From NCBI RefSeq assembly GCF_042666655.1, contig NZ_JBHTDE010000009.1, positions 1-64,000 on the forward strand: 64,000 bases of DNA, written 5' to 3'. Each line of letters begins with the position of its first letter. Within the stretch, counting starts at the first letter, position 1. Below the pieces are notes generated by a model that was given only the letters and a program-made list of their open reading frames with translations, did not search any database and was not told the origin of the DNA. Source of the DNA: Paracraurococcus sp042666655 (lineage in GTDB: Bacteria; Pseudomonadota; Alphaproteobacteria; Acetobacterales; Acetobacteraceae). Below, piece by piece: positions 17,174-26,137 of this stretch. The translations under genes and the position numbers were made by a program.

Positions 17174-18270
17174 CCCGGTCCCTCGCCAAGGACCCGGCCC
17201 GGCGCTGCCTCACCCTCGCCGAGTGGCCGCCCGTTGACCGGGAGCGCTGGCTGGCAGCGCTCCAGCCCGGCGACCTCCTCGAGCCCGGCGGCAGCCGGGC
17301 GCACTTCCGGCCGGCGACGAACCACAAGGTGCGCGTCGGTTACGGCCGCTGGCTGGCCGGGCTGCAGCACCGCGGCGCGCTCGATGCCGCCGCCGAGCCC
17401 GGCTCGCGCATCACCCCTGCCGCGGTCGGCGCCTGGCTGGCCGAGATGCAGCAGGTCAATGCCACCCTGACGCAGATCTCGCGGCTGGAGGAGCTCTACC
17501 AGGCCGCCCGGGTCATGGATCCCAGCGCCGATTGGAGCTGGCTGCGCCGGCTTGCCGGCCGGGTTCGGGCCCGGCACCAGCCGGCCCGCGACAAGCGGGC
17601 GCGGCTGGTCGGGGCGGAGGACCTCTTTGCCCTCGGCTGCGACCTGATGGCCAAGGCCGCCGGCACACCCCGGCAGCGGGCGGTGCAGTACCGCGACGGC
17701 CTGGCCATCGCGCTGCTCGCTGCCCGGCCACTCCGCCGGCGCAATCTGGCCGGGCTCACGCTCGGCACCAGCCTAGTGCAGCGCGACGCGGCATGGTGGA
17801 TCGTGCTCGCGGCCGCCGAGACCAAGACCCATGCGCCGCTCGAGATGCCCTGGCCGGAGGCGCTCATCCCGATGCTCGAGACCTGGCTCGCCGTGCACCG
17901 GCCAACGCTGGCCGGCCAGCGCGGGCGCTGGCACCGGGCGGCGGGCGCGGCCCTCTGGCTCTCGGCCGACGGCTCGCCGATGACCGGCATGGCGCTCTAC
18001 GACCGGATCATTTCGGCGACCCGCGCGGCCTTCGGCCAGGGCATCAACCCGCATCTTTTCCGCGACTGCGCCGCGACCTCCGTCGCCATCGACGATCCGG
18101 CCCAGATCGGCATCGCTAGCCAGCTGCTCGGCCACCGCAGCCAGGCCACCACCGAGCGCTACTACAACCAGGCGCACAGCCTCGAGGCGGCCCGCAGCAT
18201 GCAGGCCATCATGACCGGCTTACGACGTGGCACCATTCTGCCGGCCGACAAAGCCGAGGAGCCTCGATAA
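17170..18270 (+). CDS. Tyrosine-type site-specific recombinase 2
   Basis: A 366-residue integrase-family protein, different from its upstream neighbour. Catalytic residues: Arg in ARPLRRRNLAG, His295 and Arg298 in NPHLFRDCAATS, His322 in LLGHRSQATT and a Tyr pair at 331-332 (RYYNQ). The first HxxR box is followed by Asp-Cys instead of the more usual His. The start overlaps the first recombinase stop by 4 bases and its own stop overlaps the serine recombinase ATG by one base, so the three form one transcription unit. Confidence 0.92.
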   Translation: MTRSLAKDPARRCLTLAEWPPVDRERWLAALQPGDLLEPGGSRAHFRPATNHKVRVGYGRWLAGLQHRGALDAAAEPGSRITPAAVGAWLAEMQQVNATLTQISRLEELYQAARVMDPSADWSWLRRLAGRVRARHQPARDKRARLVGAEDLFALGCDLMAKAAGTPRQRAVQYRDGLAIALLAARPLRRRNLAGLTLGTSLVQRDAAWWIVLAAAETKTHAPLEMPWPEALIPMLETWLAVHRPTLAGQRGRWHRAAGAALWLSADGSPMTGMALYDRIISATRAAFGQGINPHLFRDCAATSVAIDDPAQIGIASQLLGHRSQATTERYYNQAHSLEAARSMQAIMTGLRRGTILPADKAEEPR

Positions 18271-19892
18271 TGCGCTGCGGCCTCTACGCCCGCTACAGCT
18301 CGGACCAGCAGCGCGAGGCCTCGATTGAGGATCAGTTCCGCATCTGCCGGGTGCGCGCCGAGCGCGAGGGCTGGACCGTGGTCGAGGTCTTCGCCGACGC
18401 CGCCATCTCCGGCGCCACCACGCTCCGCCCTGGTTTTCAGGCCCTGCTCATGGCCATGCGGGCCGGACAGCTCGACCTGGTTCTGGCCGAGAGCCTCGAC
18501 CGCTTTAGTCGCGACCAGGAGCATATCGCCGGCTTCTACAAGCAGGCGCGCTTTGCCGGGGTGCAGGTGGTCACCCTGGCCGAGGGCGAGGTCTCCGAGC
18601 TGCACATCGGGCTCAAGGGCACCATGGGCGCCCTCTACTTGAAGGACCTCGCCGACAAGACCCGGCGCGGCCTGGAGGGGCGTATCAAGGCGGGTCGTGC
18701 GGTCGGCGAGGTGCCGTATGGCTATCGCAAGGTGATCCGCCTCGGCGCCGACGGCGAGCCCGAGCGCGGCCTACGCGAGATCGATGCGGCCGAGGCGGTC
18801 GTCATCCGCCGCATCTTCGCCGAGTACGCGGCCGGCCACAGCCCGCGCGCCATTGCCATGACGCTGAATGCCGAGGGCGTCACGGCGCCCGGTGGCGGCA
18901 TCTGGTACGACAGCTCCATCCGTGGTCGGCCGCGCCGCGGCGACGGCCTGCTGCGCAACCAGATCTATGCGGGCCGCCTGGTCTGGAACCGGCGCCGTTC
19001 CCTCAAGGACCCGACCACCGGCAAGCAGCAGCGCCGCAACAACAGCCCATCCGACTTCGTGATCCAGTCGGTCCCTGATCTACGGATCGTCGATGATGCA
19101 CTCTGGGAGCGCGTGCAGGCCCGCCTGGCGGCCGACGCAGCATCCCCTGCTGGACCATCCGGCAAGCCGGCCTACTGGCTGCAGCGGCGACCGCAGCACC
19201 TCCTCTCGGGCAAGGTGGTCTGCGGCAGCTGCGGCGCCCTGTTCGAGGTCCGCACCAAGGACTATCTGGGCTGCCGCCATGCCCGGCAGGGCGCCTGCCG
19301 CAACCGCGACACCATCCGCCGGACACCGCTGGAGCAGCGGGTGTGCGAGGCGCTTGGGCGGCAGCTGATGCAGCCCCAGTTGGTGGCCGATTTCGTCGCC
19401 GAGTTCACCGCTGAATGGAACAGGATGACGGCCGAGGCCGGAGCAGCAGCCGAAGGTCACCGCCGCGAGCTGCGAGGTGTTGAGCGGCAGATCGCCAACC
19501 TGGTCGATGCGATTGCTGAGGGGCTCGCGTCGGCCGGTCTTCGGGCGAAGCTGGAGGGACTCGAGGCCAGGAAGGCGGAACTGGCGCGCCTGACGGCCGC
19601 CACGCCCCATTCCGTTCCAGCGCTGCACCCGAACCTGGCCGAGGTCTACCGTAAGCGGGTAGCGACACTGCATGACGCTTTGAACGCCGGCGATGCGCCC
19701 GACGCTCTGGAGGCAGCCCGCGCCCTGGTAGACCGCGTCGTGATCCACCCACTAGGGGACGGCGGTGGACCGCCAGGGGTGGAGCTGGTCGGCGATCTTC
19801 TTGCCATGCTGCGGGCCGGCGGCCTCGGCGAAGCGGGAGATCAGGACGTTCACGCCACGAGCGTCCTTGCTATGTTCGCTAGTTCGGTAAAA
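18270..19892 (+). CDS. Large serine recombinase, no stop codon inside the element
   Basis: A serine-type recombinase of about 540 residues up to the junction. The resolvase domain has RYSSDQQREASIEDQ with nucleophile Ser10 and Arg8, plus DRFSRDQEH. The Recombinase domain contains PYGYRKV, and a zinc ribbon follows (VVCGSCGALFEV...GCRHARQGACRNRD) before a coiled-coil region around residues 385-450. The last element-like residues are SSVKEG. The frame does not close there: it stays open through the repeat and antisense to htpG until 21465-21467, which would add about 525 unrelated residues. I ended the call at the inferred junction. In similar elements the C-terminal codons can be supplied by the target site. 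Confidence 0.8.
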
Positions 19893-19934
19893 GAGGGCCA
19901 GGGAGGATACTTCCTCTCTGGCCTCGCCTTCGCT
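19893..19934. repeat. Partial copy of the convergent-gap hairpin repeat (module 3)
   Basis: The arms CCAGGGAGGA (19898-19907) and TCCTCTCTGG (19912-19921) form a hairpin with a TACT loop and one mismatch, just beyond the htpG stop. The same hairpin is perfect at 37347-37370. Modules 1 and 2, present upstream of module 3 elsewhere, are missing here; recombinase sequence takes their place. On the minus strand it could serve as the htpG terminator. Confidence 0.7.
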
Positions 19935-21764
19935 TCACCCCAAGGCCAAGGCCGCCGCCACCCGCTTGGCGAAGGCCGCCGGGTCGCGCGGCACGTCGCC
20001 GTCCTGCACCCGCGCCAGGTCCAGCAGCAGCCCGGCCGTCTCCGCCAGCAGCGGGTCGTTGACGGCGTTCGCTGCCAGCTTGGCGATCAGCGGATGGCGC
20101 GGATTGACCTCCAGCACCGGCAGCGCGCCGCCGGTCTCCCGCCCGGCGCGGCGCAGCAGGCGCTGCATCTGCAGGTCGGGGCCGTATTGGGGTGCGGCCA
20201 GCACCACGGCGCTGTCCACCAGCCGGTCGGTGGCGCGGACCTCGGAGGCCTGGCCCTTCAGCGCCTCCTGCAGCAGCGCCAGCAGGGCGGTGACGTCGGT
20301 CGCCTCGCCCGCCGGCGCGCCGCCCTCGACCTTCGACAGGTCGATGCTGCCCTGGGTCACGCTGCGGATCGGCTTGCCCTCGTAGTCCGGCAGGCGGTCC
20401 GGCCAGAAGGCGTCGATATGGTCGGACAGCAGCAGCACCTCGACGCCCTTGGCGCGGAAGCCCTCCAGCTGCGGGGAGGATGCCAGCGCCGCGGCGTCGT
20501 CGCCCGACAGGACGTAGATCGCCTCCTGCCCCTCCTTCATGCGGGACAGGTAGTCGGCCAGCGAGGTCCAGCCCTCCACCGCCGAGGAGCGGAAGCGCAG
20601 CAGGGCGGCGACATCCTTGCGGTGCTCGGCATCCTCGAAGATGCCCTCCTTCAGCACCGGGCCGAAATTCTCCCAGAACCTGGCGTACTCCTCCGTGTCC
20701 TTGGCGCGGGCCTTCAGCTCCGACAGCACGCGGGCGGTGACGGCCTTCCTGATGCGGGCCAGCACCGGCGTGGCCTGCAGCATCTCGCGGCTGACGTTCA
20801 GCGGCAGGTCCTCGGTGTCCACCACGCCCTGGACGAAGCGCAGCCAGGGCGGCAGCAGAGCGGCCTCCTCGGTGATGAACATGCGCCGCACGTGCAGGCG
20901 GACGCGGCTCTCGCGGTCGCCCTCCACCGCCTGGAAGGGCTTCATGCCGGGGATGAAGAGCAGCGCGGCGAAGTCGAGCATCCCCTCCGCCCGCCAGTGC
21001 AGCGTCGCCCAGGGGGTGTCGAAGGCATGCGCCACATGGCGGTAGAATTCGGCGTACTGCTCCTCGGTCACCTCGGACTTGGATTTCCGCCAGAGCGCGG
21101 TGCCCTCGTTGGCTGGCTCATCCTTGCCGTCGCGGGCGACGGTGATGGGGATGGCGATGTGGTCGGCCCATTTGCGGATGATCGTCTGCAGCCGGAAGGG
21201 CTCGAGGAACTCGTCCGCATCCGGCTTCATGTGCAGGACGATGTCGGTCCCTGCCTCCTCGCGCGCCGCCGGCGCCAGGGTGTAGTCGCCCTTCCCCTCG
21301 GAGGCCCAGAGCCAGGCCTCCTCCGTTCCGGCGCGGCGCGAGGTGACCTCGACCCGGTCGGCAACCATGAAGGCGGAATAGAAGCCGACGCCGAACTGGC
21401 CGATCAGGCTGGGCTTGTCGCCGGCCGGCGCCTCCGCCAGCGACTTGGCGAAGGCCAGCGTCCCTGACCGGGCGATGGTGCCGAGATGCTCGACCAGGTC
21501 GGCCTTGGCCATGCCGATCCCGGCATCCGAGATGGTGATGGTCCGCGCCGCCTTGTCCGGCAGGATGCGGAGCGTCGGCGCCTCGGGCAGCGCCAGCGCG
21601 GGATTGGTCAGCGCCTCGAAGCGCCTCCGGTCCACGGCGTCGGCGGCGTTGGCGACCAGCTCGCGCAGGAAGATCTCGCGCTCGGAATAGAGCGCGTGCA
21701 CCACCAGGTCCAACAGGCGCCCGACCTCGGCGCCGAATTCATGCCGCTCCACGGTCTCGCTCAC
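19935..21764 (-). CDS. htpG: Molecular chaperone HtpG (bacterial Hsp90)
   Basis: A 609-residue Hsp90 homologue, a dimeric ATP-driven cytoplasmic chaperone. The GHKL ATPase domain is clear: EIFLRELVANAADAVD, ISDAGIGM, GTIARSGT and IGQFGVGFYSAFMVADRV. The middle domain contains NVSREMLQ and the C-terminal dimerisation part ends at LALG. The start is a GTG at 21764 with a GGGGGAA ribosome site. Length is normal. The gene ends at the island junction, but its own reading frame is intact. Confidence 0.96.
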   Translation of the reverse strand: MSETVERHEFGAEVGRLLDLVVHALYSEREIFLRELVANAADAVDRRRFEALTNPALALPEAPTLRILPDKAARTITISDAGIGMAKADLVEHLGTIARSGTLAFAKSLAEAPAGDKPSLIGQFGVGFYSAFMVADRVEVTSRRAGTEEAWLWASEGKGDYTLAPAAREEAGTDIVLHMKPDADEFLEPFRLQTIIRKWADHIAIPITVARDGKDEPANEGTALWRKSKSEVTEEQYAEFYRHVAHAFDTPWATLHWRAEGMLDFAALLFIPGMKPFQAVEGDRESRVRLHVRRMFITEEAALLPPWLRFVQGVVDTEDLPLNVSREMLQATPVLARIRKAVTARVLSELKARAKDTEEYARFWENFGPVLKEGIFEDAEHRKDVAALLRFRSSAVEGWTSLADYLSRMKEGQEAIYVLSGDDAAALASSPQLEGFRAKGVEVLLLSDHIDAFWPDRLPDYEGKPIRSVTQGSIDLSKVEGGAPAGEATDVTALLALLQEALKGQASEVRATDRLVDSAVVLAAPQYGPDLQMQRLLRRAGRETGGALPVLEVNPRHPLIAKLAANAVNDPLLAETAGLLLDLARVQDGDVPRDPAAFAKRVAAALALG

Positions 21765-21845
21765 GGTGTTCCCCCAACCAGGTGACGTCAGAAACGAGGG
21801 GCGATATGCGGGAGCCGCGGCCGGCTTTCAACCGGCGCGGGGGAG

Positions 21846-22205
21846 ATGCGACGGATGGAGCCGATGATCTACACCATGGTTCGCGCCGCCGACTGGCACG
21901 AGGCCGAGCGGATCGGCGAATACCGCGGCAGCGCCGACGACCGGCGCGACGGCTTCCTGCATTTCTCGGCCGCCGGCCAGCTGCGCGCCAGCGCGGCGAA
22001 GCACCGGGCGGGGGAGACGGACCTGCTGCTGGTGGCGGTGGAGGCGGCGGCGCTGGGCGAGGCGCTGCGCTGGGAGCCGGCGGGCAGCCGGCCGGGGCGG
22101 TTCCCCCACCTGTATGGCGCGCTGCCGCTGGCGGCGGTCGCCGGCGTCACGCCGCTGCCGCTCGGGGCCGACGGGCTGCACGGCTTTCCTGCGGAGATTC
22201 CCTGA
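21846..22205 (+). CDS. DUF952 family protein
   Basis: A protein of about 119 residues that matches the DUF952 family: IYTMVRAADWHEAERIGEYRGSADDRRDGFLHFS and FPHLYGALPLAAV. The family's fold resembles ADP-ribosyltransferase-like RNA 2'-phosphotransferase relatives, but its function is unknown. ATG codons at 21846, 21855 and 21864 are all possible; GGGAG at 21841-21845 best suits 21855. It is divergent from htpG. Confidence 0.82.
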   Translation: MRRMEPMIYTMVRAADWHEAERIGEYRGSADDRRDGFLHFSAAGQLRASAAKHRAGETDLLLVAVEAAALGEALRWEPAGSRPGRFPHLYGALPLAAVAGVTPLPLGADGLHGFPAEIP

Positions 22206-22398
22206 GGGCGTGGCCGGCGGCGACGTGCTGCGCTTCGAGGGCGTCTCCGGCGCGGCGAGCTTCACCTACCTGCGCGACATGGGCGGGGTGACCTACCTGC
22301 ACGCGGACCGCCTGGCGGATGGCGCGGCGTCGGCGACGCCGATCGTGTCGCATGCGGGGAATGCCACGCTGGTCGCCGGCGACTTCGCCTCCGCCTGA
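22206..22398 (+). pseudogene. C-terminal remnant of an RTX-type protein
   Basis: An in-frame stretch ending at 22398 reads GDVLRFEGVSGAASFTYL...ATLVAGDFASA, which resembles the C-terminal part of haemolysin-type calcium-binding proteins. There is no room for the rest of such a protein, because DUF952 lies immediately upstream in another frame. It is best read as a fragment left by deletion. Confidence 0.5.
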
Positions 22399-22543
22399 AC
22401 CGGAACGAAAGGCATTCCCTCCCCAAACCCCACTTTTCCCTTTTGTGGCTCGGCACCTGCCGCGCGGCGAGTGCTACCCCACAAAGATAGCGGAAGGTTG
22501 GACGCATGCGTCCAACGGGAGGACAATTCCGCCCCGGCCTTGC
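22399..22543. repeat. Diverged copy of the convergent-gap hairpin repeat
   Basis: This gap between convergent genes carries the module 1 right arm (ATTCCCTCCCCAAACCCCAC), a degenerate module 2 (GGCACCTGCCGCGCGGCGAGTG) and the terminal GGCCTTGCC segment shared with 37370 and 41740. Module 3 is replaced by a perfect 20-base palindrome at 22497-22516 with arm GTTGGACGCA. It probably ends transcription from both sides. Confidence 0.6.
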
Positions 22544-24733
22544 CTATCCCCCCAGTAGCGCCACGACCTCGGCCAGCGGCATCGGCCGCCCCAGGTGGTA
22601 CCCCTGCGCCTCGGCGCAGCCGGCGCCGCGCACCATGGCCAGATGTTCGGGCCCCTCGACCCCCTCGGCCGTCGCCGTCATGCCCAGCTCCGCCGCCAGG
22701 CCGGCGACCGACCGCACGATGGCCAGGCAGTCCGGCCGCGCCACCGCGTCGCGCACGAAGGACTGGTCGATCTTGATCTTGTCGAAGGGGAAGGTCCGCA
22801 GGTACCCCAGCGAGGCATAGCCCGTGCCGAAATCGTCGAGCGCCATGCGCACGCCCATCTCGCGCAGCTCGCGCAAGGACGCCAGCACCGCGTCGTTGCG
22901 CTGCAGCAGCACCGATTCGGTGATCTCCAGCTCCAGCCGCTGCGGCGCTAGGCCGGCGGCCTCAAGCGCCTCCCGCACCACCCGGGCCACCTCGCCGCCG
23001 ACGAACTGCACCGGCGACAGGTTGACCGCCACCTTGGCATGCGCCGGCAGGGTCGCCGCATCGGCGCAGGCCCGCCGCAGCACCCATTCGCCGAGCGGCA
23101 GGATCAGCCCGGTCTCCTCGGCGATCGGGATGAACTCGGCGGGCGGGATCGGCCCGCGCCGCGGGTGGGTCCAGCGCAGCAGCGCCTCGAACCCCGAAGG
23201 CCGGTTCTGCTTCAGGTCGAAGATCGGCTGGTAGGCCAGCGTCACCGCGCCGGTGCCCAGCGCCTCGCGCAGGTCGGCGTGCAGCAGCAGGCGCTTCTCG
23301 CGCTCCGCCGCCATGGGCGGGACGAAGAAGCGGACGCCGCCGCGCTCCTCGGCCCGGGCGCGGAACAGCGCAAGGTCGGCATGCCGCAGCAGCATCTCCG
23401 GCTGCGGCATCGGCCGGTCGTGCTCGGCCACCGCGATGCCGATGGTGGCGCCGATGCTGGCGCGGTATTCGCCCAGCAGGAAAGGCCGGGTCAGCGCCTC
23501 GCGCAGCCGCCGCGCCATCCCGGCCGCCCGGCTGCGCAGCGTCTCGCCCACCAGCGCGCCGCACAGCAACAGGGCGAATTCGTCGCCGCCCAGCCGCGCC
23601 GCCAGGTCGTCCGGCTCCAGGCACAGGCTGAGCCGGCCCGCCGCCTCGCGCAGCAGCGCATCGCCCACGCCATGGCCCAGCGCATCGTTGACCACCCGGA
23701 AGCCGTCGAGGTCGAGCGACAGCACCGCCACGCCGCGCTTCGCCCGCACCGCCTCGGCCAGGCGTTCCTGGAAGGCGGCGCGGTTGGGCAGGCCGGTCAG
23801 CGCGTCGTGCAGCGCCAGGTGGCGGATGCGCGCCTCCGCCTCCTTGCGCTGGCTGATATCCTCGAAGACGACGGCGACGCTGTCGTCCAGCCGCATGGTC
23901 TGGCTGCGGATCCAGAGCAGGCCCGGCCGGGCGCCCGACCGGGCATAGCTGATCTCGCGCCGCAGCGGCTCGCCGCTGGCCAGCACGCCGGCATAGCCCT
24001 CGATCACCGCATCGGTGCGCGGGTCGCCGCGCAGCAGTGCGCGCAGGGAGCCGCCCTGCATGTCGGTGCGGGGTCGGGCGAACAGCCGCGCCGCCTCCGG
24101 ATTGGCATAGTCGATGGTGAAGTCCACCACCCGGCCGGCCGCGTCGCGCACCGGCACGCCGACCATGAAGCCCTGCGGCGCGGCTTCCTGGGCGGCGCGG
24201 AAGCGGGCCTCGCTGACCTCCCGCGCCGCATCGGCGGCCTGCAGGCCGCTGAGGTCGACCACCACGCCGACGGCGCCGACCAGTTGCCCGGCGGCATCGT
24301 GCAGCGGGGTCGGGAAGGGAGCGCAGGGCAGCCGGGTGCCGTCAGGCCGTTCGCCGTAGACCCATCGGCCGCGGACCGGCCGGGCGTCCCGCAGGCAGGC
24401 CGCCATCGGGGTCCGGTCGTGCGGCAGCGGCGTGCCGTCCAGGGCGAAGAGCCGCCAGGCACCGCACCAGCGGGTCTCGCCGAGCGGCGGGGACCAGCCC
24501 CAGAGCTCGGCCGCGGCCTTGTTGTAGAAGGTCAGCCACCCCTGGGCGTCGACGGCATAGACGGCGACGCCCAGGGACTCGATCAACCCGCGTTCCGCCT
24601 CGGCGATGCGCCCGCAGCCGGAGCCGGAGGCAAGGACCGACTGCAGCGCGGCGAGCACCGCCGGCGGGATGCCGCCGGTCACGGCCGGCCTGCCGGGGAC
24701 CGATCCCCCGCGGAGGCTGCCGGCGTCCCGCAT
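22544..24733 (-). CDS. PAS-GGDEF-EAL cyclic-di-GMP protein
   Basis: A signalling protein of about 729 residues with two PAS-like sensor domains, a GGDEF domain and an EAL domain. The GGDEF motif is intact (RLGGDEFALLL), as is the EAL motif (GFEALLRW) with NLSPVQF, ITESVLL, DDFGTGYAS and KIDQSFV. Both diguanylate cyclase and phosphodiesterase activities are therefore possible. No transmembrane segment is visible, so it appears cytoplasmic. The start is uncertain: ATG at 24733 follows AGGAG with no spacing, and the frame is open to an ATG at 24823 and a TTG at 24850, but that stretch does not look like protein. The last codons and stop lie in the intergenic repeat. Confidence 0.9.
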   Translation of the reverse strand: MRDAGSLRGGSVPGRPAVTGGIPPAVLAALQSVLASGSGCGRIAEAERGLIESLGVAVYAVDAQGWLTFYNKAAAELWGWSPPLGETRWCGAWRLFALDGTPLPHDRTPMAACLRDARPVRGRWVYGERPDGTRLPCAPFPTPLHDAAGQLVGAVGVVVDLSGLQAADAAREVSEARFRAAQEAAPQGFMVGVPVRDAAGRVVDFTIDYANPEAARLFARPRTDMQGGSLRALLRGDPRTDAVIEGYAGVLASGEPLRREISYARSGARPGLLWIRSQTMRLDDSVAVVFEDISQRKEAEARIRHLALHDALTGLPNRAAFQERLAEAVRAKRGVAVLSLDLDGFRVVNDALGHGVGDALLREAAGRLSLCLEPDDLAARLGGDEFALLLCGALVGETLRSRAAGMARRLREALTRPFLLGEYRASIGATIGIAVAEHDRPMPQPEMLLRHADLALFRARAEERGGVRFFVPPMAAEREKRLLLHADLREALGTGAVTLAYQPIFDLKQNRPSGFEALLRWTHPRRGPIPPAEFIPIAEETGLILPLGEWVLRRACADAATLPAHAKVAVNLSPVQFVGGEVARVVREALEAAGLAPQRLELEITESVLLQRNDAVLASLRELREMGVRMALDDFGTGYASLGYLRTFPFDKIKIDQSFVRDAVARPDCLAIVRSVAGLAAELGMTATAEGVEGPEHLAMVRGAGCAEAQGYHLGRPMPLAEVVALLGG

Positions 24734-24915
24734 CTCCTGGCGCGAGGCATCGATTCTCCTTGGTCCGGACCATGGGTGGCGAAACCGGGGCGGCGAAGCC
24801 AGGGCAACGAAATTGCATCCCATTAATCGCCCGAACGTGATTTCGCGCAATCGAATCCGTTAGACTTTGTTCAACTGCGGCATGAAATCCGGCGTGATCG
24901 GCTTTTTTGCCACCG

Positions 24916-25818
24916 TCAGGGCGGCACCGGCAGACGGGCGGCGGCCGGCGCCATGGTGCCGTCCACGCCGGCCGCCCGGCGTGCCCGCTCGCTCATCACG
25001 CAGGCGAAGACCACCACCACCCCGCCCAGCAGGGTCGCCGGGTCCGGCGCGACGCCCCAGAGGCCAAGGTCGAGCGCGACCGAGACCGGCAGGGCGACGA
25101 AGCCATAGGGGCCGAGCCGGGCGGCATCGGCATGGCGGTAGGCCGCCGCGGTCAGCACCACGGCGGTGCCGGCCAGCAGCCCGTTCAGCCCGAGCCGCAG
25201 CAGGTCGAGCGGCGGCGGCGCCACCCAGTCGGCCGCGGCCATCGGCCCGAAGACCAGCAGCCCGACCAGGCCGGGCCAGAGCACCACGCCGACCAAGCCG
25301 GGCTCCCCCCGCAGCCGGCGGTTGACGGTCTGCGAGACGGCGAATGCGACGGTGCCGATAAACACCGCGAGATAGCCGCCGAGCGACCCGGCGCCGCCGC
25401 CGAGGTTCGGCGCCACCGCCAGCAGCACCCCGCCGAAGCCGGCCAGGCACCAGAACCAGGCGGCGCGCGGCACGGCTTCCCGCAAGACCAGGGCCGAGAG
25501 GGCGAGGGTCAGGAAGGGCGCGGTGAAGAAGACCAGGTAGCCCTGGGCCAGCGGCAATTGCCGGAAGGCGAGGAAGAAGCTGGCGGCCGAGACCATCATG
25601 GCGAGGATGCGCACCGCATGCAGCCCGGGATGCCGGGTGGCGAGCGGCCCGCCGAAGCCGGGGCGGATGGCCCGCGCCGCCAGGAAGGCCGGGACCAGGA
25701 CGGCATAGCGCAGGAAGATCACCTGGCCGACGCCGTACTGGCCGGACAGCAGCTTGCTGTTGGCGTCCAGCAGGCTGAACAGCACGATGCCGGCCAGCAG
25801 CAGCGCTGGTCCCCTCAC
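24916..25818 (-). CDS. EamA/DMT-superfamily transporter
   Basis: A 300-residue inner-membrane protein with about ten hydrophobic helices arranged as two EamA repeats (LLLAGIVLFSLLDANSKLLSG; FLAFRQLPLAQGYLVFFTAPF; then GGYLAVFIGTVAFAVSQ onward). Such permeases export metabolites or amino acids; the substrate is unknown. The start is a GTG at 25818 with GGAGG 7 bases upstream. It is divergent from pyrD. Confidence 0.87.
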   Translation of the reverse strand: MRGPALLLAGIVLFSLLDANSKLLSGQYGVGQVIFLRYAVLVPAFLAARAIRPGFGGPLATRHPGLHAVRILAMMVSAASFFLAFRQLPLAQGYLVFFTAPFLTLALSALVLREAVPRAAWFWCLAGFGGVLLAVAPNLGGGAGSLGGYLAVFIGTVAFAVSQTVNRRLRGEPGLVGVVLWPGLVGLLVFGPMAAADWVAPPPLDLLRLGLNGLLAGTAVVLTAAAYRHADAARLGPYGFVALPVSVALDLGLWGVAPDPATLLGGVVVVFACVMSERARRAAGVDGTMAPAAARLPVPP

Positions 25819-26137
25819 GCGGTATCCTCCCGGTCCTCGATGGGCGCTTCGGCTGTCGCCCGGATGTCGGTCCAGGGTATCGCAGAAGGCGCCGCGCTTG
25901 CCGACCCTGCGCGGCGCGGGGGTGGATTGCGCCGGCATCGGGGCGGCGCGGCGGACATTGCAGCGGGACCCGGCGCGGCAGCGGGGCGGCCCGGTCGGGC
26001 GCCGGCCGCAGCCCGCCGGGCCGGCGGCTGGCCCGGCCGTGCGGGGCGAGCCCGGCGCCGCAGAAACGGCGGCCCGGCCGGCCGCGGCATCGGAAGCGGG
26101 TTCCCTTGGGGCCCCGCTTCGGGCATTCACCGCGCCG
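25819..26137. other. Intergenic gap between DMT transporter and pyrD
   Basis: This 319-base stretch should contain the divergent promoters of the transporter and pyrD. It is very GC-rich. Frames on both strands stay open through it, but none resembles a known protein. I see no convincing promoter box, terminator or RNA. Confidence 0.4.

Larger units (their letters stand above)
14979..19892 (+). mobile_element. Integrative element arm: HTH protein plus two tyrosine and one serine recombinase
   Basis: A block of overlapping recombination genes ends abruptly near 19,885-19,895, where a copy of a dispersed chromosomal repeat and the htpG 3' end begin. The left boundary is not visible and may lie outside the window, because the missing half of that repeat is not found anywhere to the left. 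The coordinates here cover only the recombination module. Confidence 0.65.

Noticed and set aside
19893..21467. C-terminal half of a 1065-residue recombinase
   Set aside because: This part is the complement of htpG, which is clearly the real gene; the composition is that of an antisense frame.
22603..24826. Long plus-strand frames opposite the GGDEF/EAL gene
   Set aside because: They are Arg/Gln/His-rich shadow frames typical of very GC-rich DNA; the minus strand has clear domains.
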